Under the pieces are notes generated by a model. It was not told where the DNA came from. It saw only the letters and a list, made by a program, of their open reading frames with translations, and did no database searches. The position numbers and the translations under genes are program-made. A stretch of DNA of 64,000 nt. Source: Schistocerca nitens. Lineage: Eukaryota > Arthropoda > Insecta > Orthoptera > Acrididae. The stretch covers positions 121,957,561-122,021,560 of the forward strand of contig NC_064621.1 in the NCBI RefSeq assembly GCF_023898315.1. Reading direction: 5' to 3'. Shown here piece after piece: positions 45,579 to 56,580 of the stretch. The number at the start of each line of letters is the position of its first letter. Positions within the stretch are counted from its first letter, which is position 1.

Positions 45579-45967
45579 TCCGCACATACACAGACACAAG
45601 CAGACATTTGTAAAAGCTTTTGCCTTTACAAATGTCTGCTTGTGTCTGTGTATGTGCGGATGGATGTGTGTGTGTGTGTGTGTGTGAGAGAGAGTGTATA
45701 CCTGTCCTTTTCTCCCCCTAAGGTACGTCTTTCCGCTCCCGGGATTGGAATGACTCCTTCCCCTCTCCCTTAAAACCCACATCCTTTCATCTTCCCCTCT
45801 CCTTCCCTCTTTCCTGACAAAGCAACCGTTGGTTGCGAAAGCTTGAATTTTGTGTGTATGTTTGTGTGTCTATCGACCTGCCAGCACTTTCGTTTGGTAA
45901 GTCACATCATCTTTGTTTTTAGATATATTTTTCCCATGTGGAATGTTTCCCTCTATTATGTTCATAT
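45267..45967. mobile_element. Foldback (palindromic) element with 13-bp target duplication
   Basis: A near-perfect palindrome: 45267-45600 pairs with 45613-45925, centred on CAGACATTTGTAAAAGC / complement near 45610. Arms contain CTTTCGCAACCAATGGTTGC and its partner near 45823-45842. Microsatellites (CA)n(TA)n in the left arm are matched by (TG)n on the right. A 40-bp single-copy tail (TTCCCATGTGGAATGTTTCC) ends at 45967. The flanks carry the exact direct repeat GATTATAACAGTA (45254-45266 and 45968-45980). Confidence 0.92.
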
Positions 45968-45980
45968 GATTATAACAGTA

Positions 45981-46389
45981 GATACACCAAATAGCTGCTT
46001 ATAATAACTAACCTTTATTTATAACAGACTGTTTTGGCTTAATCGCTATTTGCTAGTACCTGCAATTACAATTTTGGCGGAAACAGGTATGGATGCCAAT
46101 GTCATTCATATTAAAGTAGATGTCTTGTACTCATGTCTAGATTGATGTGACATCCATATTGCATCGTTAGTGGGCTGTTTTGTAACTGTCACTGCTTTAG
46201 TAAGATCGTAAATGGTGTCAGGGTGTTGAAATAAAATGTTAATTACGATGTGACAGCAGTTTGACAGTTCCACTCTTTATGACGCAATAAGTTTACAAAG
46301 ACTGTGCAGATGAACAGCGATATTATTTTATTAACTAAAATTTGTTACGATTATCTTTGGTTGTTGTATTTGTTACTTCCGATTAATCC
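45981..46389. other. No feature recognised
   Basis: AT-rich sequence between the palindrome and the Penelope-like fragment. Confidence 0.4.
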
Positions 46390-47045
46390 ATTTATGTGTT
46401 CTGAAAGTTCAATAAAGTTTTTAAGGTAGCAGATCTGTTTAATATTTTCTGGGAGTATTTTCTCAAGTATATATAAATTTCTAATTCCTCAAGAATGTTC
46501 ATTGCAAAATCTTTTAGTATTCTAAGCAGAATCTGTAGTGCATTTTCGATCATATCAGCAGTGTGATTTTGATTTTTCAAGTGTAGAAAGAAGCTGGACT
46601 GATTATATTTGCTCTCTCTAGTGTGTTTTTTATATCCCATGTTAAAATTTCTTCCTGTTTGGCCAATTTAAAAGCTATTACAGCTGCCACATGTGATTTT
46701 GTATATGCCTAGGTTATCATATTTCGATGTTCTAGTGGAGGCAAAACATAATTTTATTGAAATGTTGTTACTGGTTCAAAAGGCTAGTTGAATATTTTTG
46801 TCTTTAAAAAATGCATTAATTCTGTTGGAGATACTACCAAGGTAGACTGCTGGTACATATCTTATTTTCTGTGTTGGTGATGTTTCTTGAGCTAGGCATA
46901 TCTTGCTATGTATTGTGTTCTGCTCTGGTGTTTTACATTTGTAATACAATTTCGTGATTATGTTGGAGTCAAAGTCATTTGTACAGGGTCTACAACAAAG
47001 TGTGTTAAGTTCTTTTTGAATTGCTGGCTCATAAACTAGCATTTT
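46390..47045 (-). pseudogene. Penelope-like element C-terminus with GIY-YIG endonuclease
   Basis: On the minus strand 47042-46776 reads LNTLCCRPCTN, then PAVYLGSISNRINAFFKDKN, the RT-to-endonuclease linker of Penelope-like elements. In another frame, 46710-46660 gives YDNLGIYKITCGSCNS, and then IGQTGRNFNMGYKKHTRESK runs into 46640-46392. The GIYKI and IGQTGR parts form the GIY-YIG nuclease core, with the conserved Arg of GRNF; HLKNQNHTAD is the following conserved His/Asn block. Penelope-like elements are retroelements with this nuclease in place of APE. The RT is missing, so it is a truncated copy with at least two frame changes. Confidence 0.85.
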
Positions 47046-47559
47046 TCCATTCAGTGATTAATAGATTAAATAATTCCCAGATTAGAAAAGTCAGCAATTC
47101 AAAAAGAACTTAACACTCTCCTTTATACACCCTATAGTCTGGGAAAAGCGGTAGATTTCAGGAAAGTCATCCAGAACCGTGGGTCAAGGGTGACTTACCG
47201 TATGTGGCACAAGGGTATCATGTAGAACAGAGCAGGAACTATATCAAAATGTTAGAAGTAGTCACAATCAAGCTACAGCAGCCCATTACAAATCGTATTG
47301 TAAGGTGCTTAAAAATGTTATTAGGAAGGCAAAGATTATGTGGCATGCAAACAGAATAGTTAATTCACTGGATAAAATTAAAACCATATAGTCAGTTGTG
47401 AAGGAAGTGTGTGGTCAGCAGCACAAGGTCGACAATATAGTCAGGTCATAGTAAAAATATTTCTGGTACTGATAAATCAGGCATATGTACAGCACTTAAG
47501 AATAATTTTCTGAGCATTGCTGGTGAATTAAATAAAAATTTAGTTTCTACAGAGAATCA

Positions 47560-49043
47560 TATAACTTTCTTTGTGATACAAACAAGGGAGAGATTGAGTC
47601 AATAATTAAATCACTGAAGACTAAGGACTCTAATGGATATAATGGAGTGCCTAGCAGAATATTAAAGTACTGTGCTGCACATGTTAGCCTTGTACTTAGC
47701 CATATTTGTAATTTTTCCTTTAGGAATGGTCAGTTTCCTGAATGATTAAAAAGGTTTCTTATTGTGTTGATCACAAAACATTGCTCCAGAAGTTGGACCA
47801 TTACAGAATACGGGGAGTAGCTCACAATTTGTTCACCTCTTACTTTAGAAAAATGGTTCAAATGGCTCTGAGCACTATGGGACTCAACTGCTGAGGTTAT
47901 TAGTCCCCAGGAACTTAGAACTAGTTAAACCTAACTAACCTAAGGACATCACAAACATCCATGCCCGAGGCAGGATTCGAACCTGCGACCGTAGCGGTCT
48001 TGCGGTTCCAGACTGCAGCGCCTTTAACCGCACGGCCACTTCGGCCGGCTCTTACTTTAGAAACAGACAGCAAAAGGTCATTATTCACAATCTTAAGAAT
48101 GGCTGTGATGTCAGGTCTGAGTGGTGTACAGTAAAGTGAGGGGTGCCCCAAGGATCAGTGTTGGGGCCACTCCTGTTCCTTATTTATATAAATTATATGG
48201 CCTCTAGTATTACAGGTAAATATAAAAAATTTCTGTTTGCTGATAACACTTGCTTTGTAGTAAAGGATGTTGTGTGCAACATTGACCCGGTTTCAAATAG
48301 TGCAGTTCATGACCCAAGTCCACGGTTTGTAAAAAATGAGCACTAAATCACAGTAAGACTCAGTTTTTACAGTTTCTAAAACACAATTCAACAAAACCTG
48401 ACGTTTTAATTTCACAGAATGGGCATACAATTGGTGAAACTGAACAGTTCAAATTTCTACATGTTCAGATAGACAAACTGTCACGGTAAGTCCACATTCA
48501 GGACCTTGTTCAAAGACTTGATGCTGCCATTTTTACTATTCGAACAGTATCTGAAGTAAGTGATTGTTCGACATGAAAATTAGCCTACTTCACTTATTTC
48601 CATTCCGTATGGTATTATATTTTGGGGTAACTCTTCCCATTCTAAAAGGATATTTTTGGCTCAGAAATGGGCAGTTTGGGCAATAAGTGGTGTAAGTTCG
48701 CGAATCTCTTGTCGACTCCTGTTCACTGGTCTGGATATTTTGACTTCATCCTCTCAATATATATATTTTTACTGTCATTTCTTGTTAATAATATTAGCTT
48801 ATTCCCAAGAATAAGCAGTTTTCACTCAGTTTATACATGGCAGAAATCAACGTGCATTTAGATCGAATTTCCTTAACTCTTGTGCAGAAAGGTGCACAGT
48901 ATACTGCTGTATCCATTTTCAATAATCTACCATTCGAATTCAAAAATCCTAGTAGTAATCCACACAGTTCCAAATCGAAACTGAAGAGTGTCCTCATGGG
49001 TCACTCCTATTCTGCTGAGGAGTTCCTTGAAAAATTAAGCTGA
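47560..49043 (+). pseudogene. LINE reverse transcriptase, decayed
   Basis: Before the SINE: GEIESIIKSLKTKDSNGYNG, then VPSRILKYCA and CNFSFRNGQFPE (RT fingers). After it: the frame from 48143 reads MPQGSVLGPLLFLIYINYM (the conserved GVPQGSxLGPLLF block) and FLFADNTCFVVKD, where FADD has become FADN. Most of the palm between fingers and GVPQGS, with the first catalytic Asp, is absent. The C-terminus at 48837-49043 (AQYTAVSIFNNLPFEFK, EEFLEKLS) is typical of this group. It is inactive on both counts. Confidence 0.82.
47850..48048 (-). mobile_element. tRNA-derived SINE with 13-bp target duplication
   Basis: Same family and orientation as the copy at 11781-11979: a minus-strand head at 48048 (GCCGGCCGAAGTGGCCGTGC), box B GGTTCGAATCC at about 47978, and a CCATTTTT end at 47850. 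It is flanked by CTCTTACTTTAGA at 47837-47849 and 48049-48061. It interrupts an older LINE RT. Confidence 0.96.
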
Positions 49044-49459
49044 TTCTTGTTGTATTGTTGATTTGGTTAACTTAAACTTATGGACTGACTTTTTTCGGGT
49101 TCATAAAAATTTTATTTTTATCTGTTATTACTTTTATGTTGTAATTTCATGTACTGACTTGTTCCATGACCTTGGAGATTTGCTCCTCAATTTGTGCCTA
49201 CAGAACTTGACATATAAATAAAAGAAAATAATACGTGATGAGAAGGAAACCACCTGTTTTGGCACTAACAAGAAACATTTTTTTGCCACTTTAACTCTAT
49301 AGTTACTGTAGTCTATTCATGTTTTTTACTGAAACAGTGAGTAATTTTCTTTTGCTTCGAACTTGGGTGGCATTTGAAAGCAGCACAATGACACTGATGT
49401 TTTACTATCATCAGTTCTGCTGGCTTTGCTTCCAGTTGACATTCTAGATGAACTGTCAC

Positions 49460-49920
49460 TTTTTCCAGCTAGAATGTTGCCTCTTCATGAGGCATTACTT
49501 CTTCCTCTGAAATGCCACTTTCATTTTCCACTTCACCATGACTCGTTCCCTTTAGTACAATAGGCAGCAATACAAATTTCATCATTGGTCGTCTTGTCAT
49601 AACCAGCATTACTATTGTTTGCAACCAGTCATTTACATCACTATAGTCTACATCTGAACAATCAAAAATATTTTCTAACATTTCAAGGAATTTAGAGGTT
49701 TTGACAACTTCACAAACCTCAGCAGTGAAATCACAAATATCTGGCCAAACTTTTCTCCATGACCTCAGAATTAGTAGTTCGGTAACTTCATACCACAAAG
49801 CAATCATAAAAATCACATCTTTGATATTTACCAATTTCTATAAAGAAGTCAAACCAACTTCCCCCTACAGCTCAATTAATTTATCCAGTAGCTGTCTTCT
49901 GCACACTAAATCTGAATAAA
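49460..49920 (-). pseudogene. Pogo/jerky-type transposase fragment
   Basis: The minus-strand frame 49834-49469 begins MVNIKDVIFMIALWYEVTEL, continues LILRSWRKVWPDI, and then has an acidic stretch. The NIKDAIYMIxxAWxxVxxxTIxxSWxKLxP pattern is the region after the DDE core in pogo/Jerky-type transposases. There is no visible catalytic core or helix-turn-helix upstream, so it is a fragment. A domesticated exon is possible, but no splice sites at its ends were evident. Confidence 0.6.
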
Positions 49921-50234
49921 CTGGAAATCCGGTTTACTGAGAGCCAGATCAACAAGATTCTAGTGTATTCCTACTCAGCACAAAAAACTGTTATGTATAC
50001 AAAAGCAGAGATCTGCAAATTAACAGTACCTTTCATGAATGTTACTAAAGTTGGCACTTTAGCATGTGTGCAAATTTGCAACCCTTATTTACGAGAGGCT
50101 GTAGGAAAGGAATGAAAAGATGTATCGAGGTGAAAGTTTGCTCATATCAATCAGAGACATTGTCGAACCTATTCAAAAAAATTTATTGGATTTGAAAATA
50201 GTCGAGCCGGAACACACTCTAAACTGGTCCACCT

Positions 50235-50440
50235 AATGGAGAGGGGCCTACTTCATTTGTAGCAGTTTTATATTTCCTCCTCCTGTCAATTAAATCTCGT
50301 CTTATCGAAGAATTTCTACTGGGCCTTTTCTTACTGCCTGTTTGATCCTCTGCTGTCTTGATTATTTCCTCTCTCAAACCTAACCATAGAATTCTATTGT
50401 GTTCCTTTCACACCATTCCAGTCAACTGTTGATTACTGCT
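50235..50440 (-). pseudogene. RTE linker fragment
   Basis: On the minus strand near 50395-50250: LREEIIKTAEDQTGSKKRPS, then a RRDLIDRRRKYKTATNE segment. This matches the linker between endonuclease and RT in RTE elements (compare MRDEIMYAAEDQILTKTRRS at 43560 on the plus strand). Isolated and short. Confidence 0.6.
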
Positions 50441-50725
50441 TCCTCTGAAACACTGAACCACTACCAGTTACTTTATCCTAGTAACGTATTCTTCATTTCA
50501 TACCATTCTGTCATTTCTTCTGATTTAATCTACAGTTCTTAACCCATAAATTAGAGGCAGAGTTCTATTTTTTATGGGTCTCTTACTGATCATATTAAAA
50601 ATATAATTTACGGTTTTGTTAAGCAGAATGAGATTACCAACTTGCAAACCTCCACACTATAAATGTACAAAAGAAAATGCATAAGTTATAGTTAATGCAT
50701 CATACATAAACAACACCACGCGTAC

Positions 50726-51011
50726 CATTAGCTCGAGGTCCATTCCAGTTGCCATGCTGGAAACCTGGTGGTGGATGTCCTTGTGATGGTGGTCCTTGTG
50801 GGTGACCATGTGCCTGAGGTCCTCCGTGCCCTATGGGCGGGCCGGGCATTCGTTGTCCAGGACCTGGTGGTGGCATGCCAGGAGGCGGCATCCTAGGCCT
50901 CATTCCTTGTGGAGGACCCATCATCATTCTGGGAGGATGTGGATGCTGATGAGGATTCCTTGGACCAGGATTTGGTGGTGGTACTGGCCTTGTTTTTGAT
51001 TGTGCTTCAAA
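50726..51011 (-). CDS. Host gene exon A: Pro/Gly/His/Met-rich segment
   Basis: This 286-bp minus-strand exon has the acceptor AATATTTCAG|TTTG and donor GCTAATG|GTACGC. It starts in phase 0 and ends in phase 1 (exon B supplies the other two bases). It encodes 95 codons: FEAQSKTRPVPPPNPGPRNP, a His-rich stretch, PRMMMGPPQGMRPRMPPPGM, PPPGPGQRMPGPP, then GHGGPQAHGHPQGPPSQGHP and a GNWNGPRAN end. No membrane segment or known fold; it is a disordered, RNA-processing-like tail. It could belong to a WDR33- or CPSF6-like protein, but nothing here proves that. Upstream exons (51-64 kb minus) were not found. Confidence 0.82.
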
Positions 51012-52054
51012 CTGAAATATTAAACATAACACTGGTACCAACGAGCAAATGGTTAAATATATCCAATAAGTTAAATATAGGATCCAAATTAATGCTTAAG
51101 GTCTAACACAATTAGAGCACTCAATGATAAAGTGGCATCAGAGTCATTACACATAATCAGCAACGTAGACATTCTTCTGAGTTTGTACTATGGCTAAAAT
51201 GTAAGTGGATCAATGCTGAGGAGAACATAACTACTAGATGCCTGAATACAGAAGATGGCAGAATACAGCATGGCATGAGGAGAAAAAAGCATTAACAGAA
51301 GAAGAGTGCAGAAATTCATAACACTGTATTATGGTAAAACAGGGCATGGTGAAGAACAAAAACAGAAGAAAAAAATGACATGTAAGAGTCACCAAACCCA
51401 AAATAAAGAACATGAAAACATAGGTTAAGATGTGGAGAAAAGAAAAATGTGCAGAAAGGCAATGATAATAAAAGGAACTAAGCAATATAAGAAATTAAAG
51501 TGGGGGTGTGAAATAAAGTGAAAGCACAGTTGTCAACCTAGCAGTAGCTGATGGGAGTAGGGTGAACTGAAACACAACAGGAATCAGCTGAGGTTGTAAA
51601 CCGACTAAAAGCTTTATTGTATCACATTATTATTCAAAATCATTGTTTGTAGTCCAACCTGGGTTTTCTAGTAATGTAATGAATTGGATTCTAATGTCTC
51701 AGGAAATTATTATCTGTAATCTTGCTTCATCACTCTTCCCCCAGTTTCTTCACATATCACTACTGTTTGCTGCCAATGTTAGAATGTGAATTTTTTCATG
51801 ATTTGAAACGAACAATTTTCATGTCAGTATGTACAATACAGTATTCACACTCATGATTAATGAACATGTGTAATGCTGTATGAATGAAAACCACTTGTAT
51901 GTGCTACTTTATTAGTTGTCTAATTCTGGGCACAACTTATTTCACATTTGACACAATCCTTGAAGTGACATTTGCTGATTTTATTACCTTCTTTTTAAGA
52001 CGTGAAGTGTAAAGAGAAAAACTAGTATTAAGGGATTCACACTTTCCAGTTCAA
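51012..52054 (-). other. Intron upstream of exon A, nothing recognised
   Basis: Acceptor of exon A at its lower end; the rest has no recognised repeat or coding block. Confidence 0.4.
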
Positions 52055-52310
52055 GAAAGGAAGATAAGGGTTTAATGTCCCATAGACATCAAGGTCATTA
52101 GAGATGGAGCACAAGCTCTGATTGTTTCAAGGGGAAGGAAAGTGACCCCGCCCTTTCAAAGGAACCATCCCGGCATCTGCCTGGAGTGATTTAGGGAAAT
52201 CGCCCAAAACGTGAATCTAAATGGCCGGATGTGGATTTGAACAGTTTTTCTCCCCAATGCGAGTCCACTATGCTAACAACAGTGCCATCTTGCTCAGTTT
52301 GTCAACTCAA
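52055..52310 (-). mobile_element. tRNA-derived SINE, second family
   Basis: Minus-strand head near 52300: GAGCAAGATGGCACTGTTGT (box A region) and a box B-like GTTCAAATCC at about 52238. The body includes CCTTTCAAAGGAACCATCCC and GATTTAGGGAAATCGCC on the plus strand and ends near GGGTTTAATGTCCCATAGAC. I recognise this as a widespread orthopteran SINE type distinct from the other two families here. Target duplication not resolved. Confidence 0.85.
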
Positions 52311-53936
52311 TTAGACATTCTGTACACAGTTTCTCACCAGGCACACATATTTCCACCATTTCTCAGTTTATCTACTACTGCCTGGTCTATCGGACACCTA
52401 TTTTTACATACACGATGATCCTTTTCAGAAAAGGATTGTGCTATGGTCCTGTAGAAACTCCTACTTTGAGAGCAATAAGGCCTGTTTATTAAGTGATGAT
52501 AAAAGTACTCTCACTGAGCTGCAGTTCAGAGCAACTTCACAAAAGTGCAATTTGTTCACCAGAAAATTTGCATAATACCCTCAGCTTTGTGCTCGACAAA
52601 AGTGACAGTCTGAAGCTGACATTTTCCAAGTTACCACAGTGCACTTAGGTAGTAGTTGGTGTCATTCAAACTGAAATGTATCACAAGTCATATCTGAGAG
52701 AAACAAATGTAATACTGTGAAATTTACATCCATAAAATTTTATAATAGAAGCCCTCTTCCACACCAATTTAATATTTTTTGGTGATGGGACAGTTACACT
52801 GATATCCTCTACAATTGCAATATAACAGTTGATCTAACAGATTTCTTCTACTTCTAAATAAATAAGACAGTACTGTACACTTCCCTTACAATACAGGAAA
52901 GAACATAACAGCAGAACCTAATTTCTGAGAAAAATACAATTACCTGGCAATAAACAACAAATTCACAGTTATGGTGGCAGTCAGGACTGTGTGAATTTTA
53001 ATTTCACTTTCACACGCATCTCTCTTCACAGACAGATGAAGGTGTCCTGACAAAACAGCCAACAATATAGAACAGCATACTGCTAATGCAATAATGTGCA
53101 ATTTCTCTCTTGTAGGGCACTCAATGTTCGAAAAGCAGCAAGAAGCACTACGATCATCCATGAAAATTCATGTTATCATATCTTCCATAATTCTGAGCAT
53201 AATTCTATACGTACCATACAAAATTAAGGTATTCTGTATTAAAAAAAACACACATTGTTTCTTTTGAATGTTGAACAAATCCTCTTGTGATATATGAGCT
53301 GGAAATTGCCTAATGCCAAGGAAAAATTTTCTGAAATAGATTTTGCTTCCATTTATATGTAGAACTACAGATTCCCGAAACATACATGTAACAGCAACAC
53401 GGGGAAACTAAAGGAGAACAAATCCCCGACAGTGGGGGCTACCTATGACAACTGTTTCTGGAAATAAATCTACTTTAAGATTTAACTTTGAATGTCTGTC
53501 ATTATGGTACATTTTCTTGATGATTTTAGTACCCCTTGGTGCATTAACACTATATAAAACTGATTCAACCTTGTATACATTATACTGTCCAAATCATTAA
53601 ACTGGTGCACCAACTCTCTGGGATGTAGCTTAGCTACTCAATGAAAGCCATCATTTCACTTCAAAAATGAGGAATACATGTGCATCCTTGTCACCCTTGA
53701 CCTATGGAGCTCCTGAAGTATGAGTACTGTATACTGAGAGATAAGAATTTGTATAATTACATGTAACATGTATAAGCATCAGAACATTAATATTGAGGTC
53801 GGGGGCACCAGACTAATTGGTATGAAAGGACTCAATAAAGGAGGTCTGAATAATAAATCACTCTAAGGCAAATATAAAGAAGGAATTCATTTTTGAAATC
53901 ACACAAGATGAAAACAGTACTTTTTGTTCGTAAGAT
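52311..53936. other. No feature recognised
   Basis: About 1.6 kb of AT-rich DNA with only short open frames of no recognised kind. Confidence 0.4.
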
Positions 53937-56580
53937 GATTGTTGTTGTGGTCTTCAGTCCAAAGACAGGTTACCTGCAGCTCTCCACGTGCTCTATCCTA
54001 AGCAAGCCTCTTCATCTCTTAGTAACTACTGCAACCTACATCCTTTTGAATCTGCTTATTGTTTTCATCTCTTGGTCTCCCCCTACGAGTTTTATCCATC
54101 ACGCTTCCCTCCAGTACTAAACTGGTTATCCCTTAATGCCTCAGAATGCGTCCTACCACCCAATCCCTCCTTTTAGTCAGGTTGTACCACAAATTTCTCT
54201 TCTCCCCAATTGTATTCAGTACTTCCTCATTAATTACAAGATCTACCCATCTAATCTTCAGCATTCTTCTGTAGCACCACATTTCAAACACTTCTATTCT
54301 CTTCTTGTCTAAACGATTTATAGTCCCTGTTTCATTTCCATACATGGCTACACTCCATACAAATACTTTCAGGAACGACTTACTGACACTTAAATCTATA
54401 CTTAACGTTAACAAATTTCTCTTCTTCAGAAACGTTTTCCTTCCCATAGCCAGTCTACATTTTATATCCTCTCTACTTCTACCATCATCATCAGTTATTT
54501 TGCTCCCCAAATAGCAAAACTCAGGTACTTCTTTGAGTGTCTCATTTCCCAATCTAATTCCCTCACCACCACCTGACTTAATTAGGATAAATTCCATTAT
54601 CCTCATTTTACTTTTGTTGATGTTCAAGCTATATCCTCTTTTCAAGACACTGTCCATTTCATTCAACTGTTCTTCCAAGTCCTTTGCTGCCTCTGACAGA
54701 ATTACAATGTCATCAGAAAACCTTAAAAGTTTTTATTTCTTCTCCATTGGTTTTAATTCCTACTCCAAATGTTTCTTTTGTTTCCAATACTGCTTGCTCA
54801 ATACACAGATTGAATAACATTGCGGATAGGCTGCAACCCTGTCTCACTCTGTTCTCAACAACTGCTTCCCTTTCGCGCCCCTCGACTCTTATAGCTGCCA
54901 TCTAGTTCCCGTACAAATTGTAAATAGCCTTTCGCTCTCTCTATTTTACCCCTGCCACCTTTAGAATTTGAAAGAGTACTCAAGTCAACATTGTCAAAAG
55001 CTTTCTCAAAGTCTACAAATGCTAGAAATGTAGGTTTCCTTTCCTTAACCTATCATCTATGAGAAGTCATAGGGTCAGAATTGCCTTGCATCTTCCTAAA
55101 TTTCTCCAGAACCCAAACTGATTTTCCTGATGTCGGCTTCTACGAGTTTTTCCACTTTCCTGTAAAATATCCGTCTTAATATTTTGCAGCCATGACTTAT
55201 TAAACTGATAGTTTGGTAATTTTCACACCTGTCAACATCTGCTTTCTTTGGAATTGGGATTATCATATTCTTTTAGAAGTCAGAGGGTATTTTGCCTGTC
55301 TCATACATCTTGCTCACCAGATGGAAGAGTTTTGTCATGGTTGGCTTTAACGGAAAGTTGTGTACTCCTGGGGCCCTGTTTCAACTTAAGTCTTTCAGTG
55401 CTTTGTCAAATTCTTCACGCAGTACCATACTCCCTTCTCATCTTCATCCTCTTCTATAACCAATAGATTGTGGTCAGAGTACACAGCTGCACCTGGAAAT
55501 GTCTTACAATTTACTCTGGTTCTTAAATCTCTGTCTAACCATTATATAATCAACCTGAAACCTCTCGGTGTCTCCAAGTCTCTTCCATGTATACAACCTT
55601 CTTCCATATATACAACCTTCTCCCATGATTCTTAAACCAAGTGTTAGCTATGATTAAATTATGTTCCATGCAAAATTCTCCCAGGCAGCTCCCTCATTCC
55701 TTTCCCCCAGTCTATATTCACCTACTACTTTTCCTTCTCTTCCTTTTTCCACTATCGAATTGCAGTCTCCCATGACTATTACATTTTTGGCTCCCTTAAC
55801 TCTCTGAATAATTTAGTTTATCTTAGCATACATTTCCTCAATCTCCTCCTCATCTGTGGAGCTAGTTGACATACAAACTTGTACTACTGTGGTGGGCGTG
55901 GGCTTTATGTCAAACTTGGCTACAATAATGTGTTCACTATGTTGTTCATAGTAGCTTAACCACATTCCTATTTTTTTACTCATTAATAAACCTACTCTTG
56001 CATTACCCGTACTTGATTTTGTATTCATAACCCTGTATTCAACTGACCAAATGTCCTGTACCTCCTGCTACTGAACTTCACTGACTCCCACAGTAATGTT
56101 AATCTATTTATTTCCATTTTTAAATATTCTAACCTACCTACCCAATTAAGGTATCTGACATTCTACACTCAGATCCATAGAGTGGCAGTTTTGTTTCTCC
56201 TGATAACGTCGTCTTCCTGAGTACTCCCCGTACAGAGAGCTGAGGTATATTTTACACAAGATGATGCCATCATCATTTAACCATACAGTAGAAGTGCATT
56301 CCCTCAGGAATAATTACACCTGCAGCTCCGCCTTGCTTTCAGCCAGTCGCAGTTACCAGCACAGCAAGGCTGTTTTGGTTGTGTTACAAAGTCAGATCAG
56401 TCAATCATTTAGACTGTTGTCCCAGCAACCACTAAAAAGTCTGCTGCTCCTCTTCAGAAACCACACATTTGTCTGGGTTCTCAGCAGATACCCCTTCATT
56501 GTGGTTGCACCTGTGGTATGGCTACCTGTGTCACTGAGGCACACAAACCTCCCCACCAAAGGCAAGGTCCACGTTCATCA
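53937..56580 (-). mobile_element. RTE-clade LINE, near full length
   Basis: From the 3' end (53937, short GTT-type tail GATTGTTGTTGTGG) the minus strand carries the tail domain, RT, linker, endonuclease (to about 56030) and a 5' leader up to about 56580, where GGCAAGGTCCACG marks the usual 5' UTR edge as I recall it. It is the most complete RTE copy of the window, but broken. Confidence 0.85.
54133..56028 (-). pseudogene. RTE endonuclease-reverse transcriptase pseudogene
   Basis: Minus strand: 56028-55813 (MSKKIGMWLSYYEQHSEHII, then VVQVCMSTSSTDEEEIEEMY) is the endonuclease N-terminal half. The GDWN block and the linker follow around 55760-55400 in broken frames. RT fingers are near 55240-55170, and KAFDNVD-type residues near 55010 hold the first Asp. 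GVRQGCSLSAMLFNLCIEQ is at 54860. The FADD block near 54715 reads FSDDIVIL after a frame change. 54678-54133 holds MEEQLNEMDSVLKRGYSLNI, FCYLGSKITDDDG and the tail IEVFEMWCYRRMLKIRWVD. Several frame shifts; inactive. Confidence 0.87.

Larger units (their letters stand above)
47130..49230 (+). mobile_element. CR1/jockey-like LINE, 3' part, split by a SINE
   Basis: Collinear plus-strand blocks of the RT and C-terminal region of one LINE lie on both sides of a SINE (47850-48048). The 3' end shows a stop after FLEKLS at 49040 and a leader-like tract TTGTTCCATGACCTTGGAGA, then AATAAAAGAAAATAA near 49220. 5'-truncated; the left boundary is uncertain. Confidence 0.8.

Noticed and set aside
45420-45782. 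Long open frames with Thr-His and Tyr-Ile repeats on both strands
   Set aside because: They arise from microsatellites inside the palindromic element; the similar starts on both strands reflect the inverted repeat.
50796-51106. Plus-strand open frames rich in Trp/Arg opposite exon A
   Set aside because: They are antisense shadows of the Pro-rich exon; CCN codons read backwards give Trp/Arg/Gly runs, and the minus strand has the splice signals and frame continuity.
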